This document shows positions 5,691-6,767 of a DNA stretch of 6,767 bases, in pieces. The notes under the pieces were generated by a model, which did no database searches, was not told the origin of the DNA, and saw nothing but the letters and a program-made list of their open reading frames with translations. Every line of letters begins with the position of its first letter. Positions within the stretch are counted from its first letter, which is position 1. Source of the DNA: Deltaproteobacteria bacterium. Its GTDB lineage: Bacteria; Desulfobacterota; DSM-4660; Desulfatiglandales; HGW-15. Both the position numbers and the translations under genes were made by a program. Where the stretch lies: positions 1-6,767 of the forward strand of contig DAOVAK010000150.1 of assembly GCA_030671095.1 (NCBI GenBank). The letters are read 5' to 3'.

Positions 5691-6602
5691 ATGTACCGAG
5701 CCCAACTTCGATGGCAACCCATAGCCATTCTCCTGCTCTGTGCCCTGACCTGGGGGGCCAACATGGCTATCGTAAAGATGACGTTTCGCGAGCTGGAGCC
5801 TCTGTTCATGGCTGGCCTGCGCTCCCTGGTGGCCAGCGGGTGCCTCTATGTCTGGATGAGGGCCAAAGGGATTACCATCTTTCCTTCCAGAAGTATTCTT
5901 TTCCACGGAATCGTGATTGGATTTCTCTTCGGATCGGAGTTTGCTCTCATCTATGTGGGCCTCAAGTACACGCTCGCGTCAAGGATGTACGTTCTCCTTT
6001 ACACTGCGCCTTTTTTCGTGGCCCTGGGCGCCCATTTCTTCTTAAAGGGGGATCGCATCAATCCCTGGAAAGCGGGAGGTCTGGTCCTGGCCTTTGTCGG
6101 CATAGTGGCCTTGTTTTCCAAAGGTCTGGACTCTTTCTCCTTCAGCGCTTTGCCTGGCGATCTCTTGGCCCTAGCTGCCGGCGTGGTGTGGGCCGCTACA
6201 ACGCTATATGTCAAGAAGTATCTGGCATACCAGACAGTGCCCTTACAGACCCTTTTCTACCAGGTCTTCTTTTCTGCGCCTCCATTGTTCCTCATGAGTC
6301 TCATGCTGGAAGACCCCACCTTCTCCAACCTTACGTTGTTTGGAGGCTTTTCCCTGTTTTATCAATGCATCATCGTCGCCTTCCTCAGCTACCTCGCCTG
6401 GTTTGAGCTCATCCACCGTTACCCCGTCAGTCTGTTGCACGCCTTTTCATTTTTCACGCCCGTCTTCGGTGTCTTGCTGAGCGGAGCCCTGATTCTCGGC
6501 GAGTTCATCGGCCCCAATCTTATCTTTGCCCTCACTTTCGTCAGCGTAGGGATGGTCCTGGTCAACCGCCAGCCCAAGGCTGAAACCGATCCGGAAAACT
6601 AA
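5691..6602 (+). CDS. EamA/DMT-superfamily permease
   Basis: A 303-residue inner-membrane protein of the drug/metabolite transporter superfamily, with two tandem EamA repeats and about ten predicted helices; the substrate (metabolite exporter or uptake carrier) cannot be assigned. The first repeat opens with the family-typical WGANMAIVK (21-29) in helix 1, then the FMAGLRSLVASG segment of helix 2 (39-50) and the LKYT-A-YVLLYTAPFFVAL region. The second repeat starts near residue 155 (GDLLALAAGVVWAATTLYVKKY). It ends with the LLSGALILGE motif and a last helix before a short polar tail (NRQPKAETDPEN). Length is standard. AGGA 8 nt before the ATG serves as the ribosome site. The gene stands alone downstream of BFN with its own promoter. 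Confidence 0.92.
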   Translation: MYRAQLRWQPIAILLLCALTWGANMAIVKMTFRELEPLFMAGLRSLVASGCLYVWMRAKGITIFPSRSILFHGIVIGFLFGSEFALIYVGLKYTLASRMYVLLYTAPFFVALGAHFFLKGDRINPWKAGGLVLAFVGIVALFSKGLDSFSFSALPGDLLALAAGVVWAATTLYVKKYLAYQTVPLQTLFYQVFFSAPPLFLMSLMLEDPTFSNLTLFGGFSLFYQCIIVAFLSYLAWFELIHRYPVSLLHAFSFFTPVFGVLLSGALILGEFIGPNLIFALTFVSVGMVLVNRQPKAETDPEN

Positions 6603-6629
6603 TACAAGCCCATTTAATATTTTTGCAAT

Positions 6630-6740
6630 TGTCATTGCGAGCCCTTCGAATTCCTCAGGGTAAACTCCGCGCGGCAATCTCCTCCTTCACTCCGAGATTG
6701 CTTCGTCGTCCCGCGAAACGCGGGACTCCTCGCAATGACA
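6630..6740. repeat. Dispersed palindromic intergenic repeat (GTCATTGCGAG type)
   Basis: The ends TGTCATTGCGAG (6630-6641) and CTCGCAATGACA (6729-6740) are perfect 12-bp inverted repeats. Inside are GTCCCGCG/CGCGGGAC around AAA (6708-6726, 8-bp stem) and GCAATCTC/GAGATTGC (6674-6681/6694-6701). This sequence style is familiar from multi-copy intergenic repeats in many bacteria, including Desulfobacterota. It lies 27 nt after the permease stop codon and may fold in its mRNA and limit read-through or 3' decay. Confidence 0.75.
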
Positions 6741-6767
6741 CTTTAGATATCGCTTCTATATTACTTG

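Noticed and set aside
5711..6406. 231-residue open frame inside the permease gene in another frame
   Set aside because: It overlaps a clear EamA permease and its translation is low-complexity, rich in G/R/P, with no family signature.
6630..6740. Intrinsic terminator of the permease gene
   Set aside because: Stems are strong but no T-run follows any of them, and the perfect outer ends fit a dispersed repeat better.

Overview
The window looks like a chromosomal segment of a Gram-negative bacterium, most likely a Desulfobacterota (former Deltaproteobacteria) member. This is an inference from three things: the intergenic GTCATTGCGAG...CTCGCAATGAC and GTCATTCC-type palindromic repeats, the protein flavour of the Lon-like and BFN genes, and the canonical sigma70-like promoters. 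No rRNA, tRNA, CRISPR array, transposase or phage gene is visible.

Layout. Positions 1-387 hold no gene. They carry GC-rich hairpin repeats, including a MITE-like element (174-347) bounded by 19-bp imperfect inverted repeats. A two-gene minus-strand operon follows: a secreted phosphodiester-glycosidase-type (NAGPA/DUF2233) protein (1759 down to 869), whose end overlaps the start of a small nitroreductase (885 down to 388). Its promoter lies at about 1813-1843. A divergent intergenic region then leads to a plus-strand pair. The first gene (2028-2393) encodes a single-domain CULT protein, the bacterial relative of the thalidomide-binding domain of cereblon. The second, 46 nt downstream, encodes an 813-aa Lon-family peptidase of the LonB/LonC (AAA_32) kind (2440-4881). 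Its protease dyad is intact, but the nucleotide-binding motif is degenerate. After a 260-bp spacer with a stem-loop come a bifunctional-nuclease-family (DUF151/BFN) gene (5142-5597) and a ten-helix EamA/DMT permease (5691-6602) with its own good promoter. The window ends in a palindromic repeat (6630-6740).

The most interesting item is the CULT-Lon pair. In eukaryotic cereblon a CULT domain is joined to a Lon N-terminal-like domain, and the protein delivers substrates bearing C-terminal cyclic imides for degradation. Here a free-standing CULT protein with every recognisable ligand-cage and zinc residue is apparently co-transcribed with a Lon-type protease. That suggests a bacterial damaged-protein or imide-degron recognition system, with CULT as a candidate adaptor. 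The adjacency and the motifs are seen in the sequence; the functional link is inference.
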